NCBI GenBank assembly: GCA_018389105.1
Contig: JACATO010000121.1
Location: 2,919,001-2,983,000, forward strand
Source: Nautilus pompilius
Lineage: Eukaryota; Mollusca; Cephalopoda; Nautilida; Nautilidae
Direction: 5' to 3'
Length of the DNA stretch: 64,000 nucleotides
Positions 62,119-64,000 of this stretch are shown in pieces; position 1 is the stretch's first letter; each line of letters starts with the position of its first letter. The notes beneath the pieces were generated by a model, which worked only from the letters and a program-made list of their open reading frames with translations, searched no databases and was not told the DNA's origin. Both the position numbers and the translations under genes were made by a program.

Positions 62119-63324
62119 GTAGTTGATGTTCCCATGTTATGTGCCAAGTCGTAACCTCAGTTGTGCTATAGAGTAGGGTAGAGAATTCCATAAGGTAGCA
62201 GATTTAGACTGAGGTAAGATAGAGCTATCAGATGTCCGTCCTTCAAGGGAAGAGTTAGGATGAAGTTTAAAGTTGACATCGGAAAGGTTGACTGGTGTAG
62301 TTAACGTAGTGAGATAAATTTGTTGTCAGACTAAAGCGAGAATGTACGTTAGTAGTATGAATATGACACGGGTAAGTCCCGAGTCGCAGGTGCCCATTGA
62401 GTTACGACGCAAAGTACTTACGTATATTCAGCGCCTTGTTACATGACACTGTACTGTCAGGAGCAAGGCTCCAGTTAAACGATTCGCCAAGCCTGTAGTT
62501 ACATGTGCCACGTGTCGGGCTATATCGGTGCCCCAGTGGACGGTTAACGGTGTTACAGCATTAGTTGCTGTGCCTTCAGTTAGTTCAAGGTCGTTAGCCT
62601 CAGACAATTTCACCACCAGTTGCATCGACTGTTAATCCGCAAATTTTGCGCTCTGAGAACAATCCTGCGCTGCATTTCGATGTACCAGTCCATTCGCCGG
62701 CATTGTTTGGCCACAGCCAGCAGGGTACCCCGCGTGTTGGCCTCCTACCTGAGGTTGTTCAAAGGCCAGCAGAGGGCGCATCGGTGTGCAGCGAAGACTT
62801 TTCCAGGCAGTTTTACGCGAAAAGAGCATCGTGTCCCGGAATACGTCATGCAGAGGACCGCACTACTTCTATGGCTCTTAGCGAGGCGCTGGAGTAGCGG
62901 CGTGGCGCGACACGAGATCAAAGCCTCAGTCGGGTGAAACTGTCTTCACTGCAGCGAAAGGCAAACTTTCACGCGGCTGACTGTCAACGTATAAGAACTC
63001 TCGCTCGACACGCTTACGGGAATGAGCATCGGGTGGTTGCTACAGCTATAGCCCGAGGTAGCTTTGTTAGGGCACTAAATGGCAACGCGAGACTTCGTCA
63101 GTGACAAAGAACCACAAAAACACTGAAGTTTGCACTCAGATAGGAGGACATCGGTGCGTCCACCTTCCGAGCTGTCAATCGCGTAGGGACAGCAGTTTTT
63201 TTATGGGGGGGTAAGGTATTTTATTTATGGTCCAAGGTGTAGTGCCGAGTTAGTACCGCAAAATCTGTCAGATTCCTTTTCTCAGTCGCGCGTTTGATTT
63301 TTTTCTTTCATTTCAGATCAGTTT
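62119..63324. other. GC-richer intergenic sequence, unassigned
   Basis: 62.35-63.2 kb is rich in CpG and has overlapping frames on both strands, none with a convincing domain. A frame at 62,646-62,897 contains VCSEDF, as in THAP zinc fingers, but the other THAP landmarks are not in place. Confidence 0.35.
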
Positions 63325-64000
63325 TGTGAGACATTGAAAAAATATGAAAGTGGTGTAGCAAAGAGAGCGTGCCAAATTGCAAGAAGCTGTCAAAGTCCAA
63401 ATCAATTACTGATTTCTTAGCTTGACATGATCAATGTGAATCAGAGAATGACCATGCTGTTGGACCAGGACCAGCTGCACAAGGTAATACTCCCAAAGAA
63501 ACTGATGATAAACTGATAGAGCAAACAGATGAACCACAATTGCCAACTGAAGCTGATGCTGATAATGAAAAAGGGTCCGCAGCTGGTAAAGTCTCCACGT
63601 CAAAAATCGACATTCAACTTATTGATAAGAGGAATAGAACTGACACTGAATCATTTCTAAAAGTTCAGGCCTTTGAAGTACCGACTGATCTTCCCAAGGG
63701 TAAGGGTAATCCCTCATTTCCAACTCACCCGTTTACAGCAACACTGACAAATGGTGAGAAATGTAAACGTGACTGGCAAGTGAAGCAATCACCGTATTGT
63801 TCACCTTGTCTTTTGTTTACCAAGGGGGGCGTGTCTCATCTAATGTGAGTGTATTAACCAGTCATCCAGGATGGAGTATTGAGAAAGGCTGGAGAAAATT
63901 AAGGATCGCATTCAAAGTCACAAATTCCAAAATACACAAGGGAAACTATATTGCATGGAAAGAAGGAAGTAGGGCAACAGTGAGCGGTGCTTAGACTTCA
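63325..64000 (+). pseudogene. N-terminal part of a ZMYM/P52rIPK-like hAT transposase, cut by window end
   Basis: Begins LKKYESGVAKRA near 63,335 (family pattern KKYESG..KRK) and is then frameshifted. The frame 63,540-63,848 contains a Lys/Asp-rich linker and then the TTF-type zinc region: NGEKCKRDW, then YCSPCLLFTKGG (pattern W....YC.PC.LF). The next segment, HPGWSIEKGWRKLR, is in another frame. It is the same domain order as the hAT relic at 25.9-25.7 kb but a different copy. The transposase core would lie beyond the window. Confidence 0.65.

Noticed and set aside
1..64000. CRISPR arrays, operons, Shine-Dalgarno sites, rRNA or tRNA genes
   Set aside because: The window is eukaryotic; no regularly spaced repeat array and no complete cloverleaf could be seen by eye. 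A tRNAscan-SE and Infernal run would be needed to exclude small RNAs.

Overview
This is eukaryotic, animal DNA: AT-rich, with short exons bounded by GT-AG introns, and dense with decayed transposons. The three recognisable host genes (a GAF-type PDE, cytosolic acetyl-CoA synthetase and an intronless mos kinase), together with BEL/Pao, Tx1-like LINE, mariner and many hAT relics, fit an invertebrate. A mollusc or other lophotrochozoan is my best guess, but it is inference; nothing here names a species.

Layout. 0-4.2 kb: the last three coding exons (+) of a PDE5/6-like cGMP phosphodiesterase, with a probable non-autonomous hAT element upstream of them. 4.6-7.9 kb: an unassigned GC-rich block and a 5'-truncated Tx1/L1-type LINE (-). 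9.6-11.3 kb: a decayed hAT transposase (-). 11.5-17.7 kb: a BEL/Pao LTR retrotransposon with both LTRs and a frameshifted gag-pol. 18.2-43.7 kb: a complete ACSS2-type acetyl-CoA synthetase (+), 16 coding exons adding up to 693 residues. Its introns hold LINE tails, a ZMYM1-like hAT, a mariner with intact ends and TA duplications, and decayed repeats that resemble phage/virus tail-fibre proteins.

46.4-56.4 kb: a second, dead copy of ACSS2 in the same orientation. Its 5' leader, exon 1, start of intron 1, exon 15, intron 15, exon 16 and 3' UTR can be matched to the working gene. Exons 2-14 are not detectable, and the copy is interrupted by an hAT element, an hAT 3' end, a possible Tc1 fragment and an integrase fragment. 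Because introns and flanks are copied, this is a DNA-level tandem duplication, not a retrocopy.

58.7-59.9 kb: a single-exon Mos kinase (-) in a locally GC-rich island. 61.2-64 kb: two more hAT relics, the last cut by the window edge.

The host genes have no evident functional link. ACSS2 makes acetyl-CoA in the cytosol and nucleus, the PDE hydrolyses cGMP, and Mos activates the MAPK cascade during oocyte maturation. The strongest stories are the ACSS2 duplication and its decay, and the variety of transposons at one locus. Exon boundaries were placed by eye from conserved protein sequence, splice consensus and phase; no alignment program was run.
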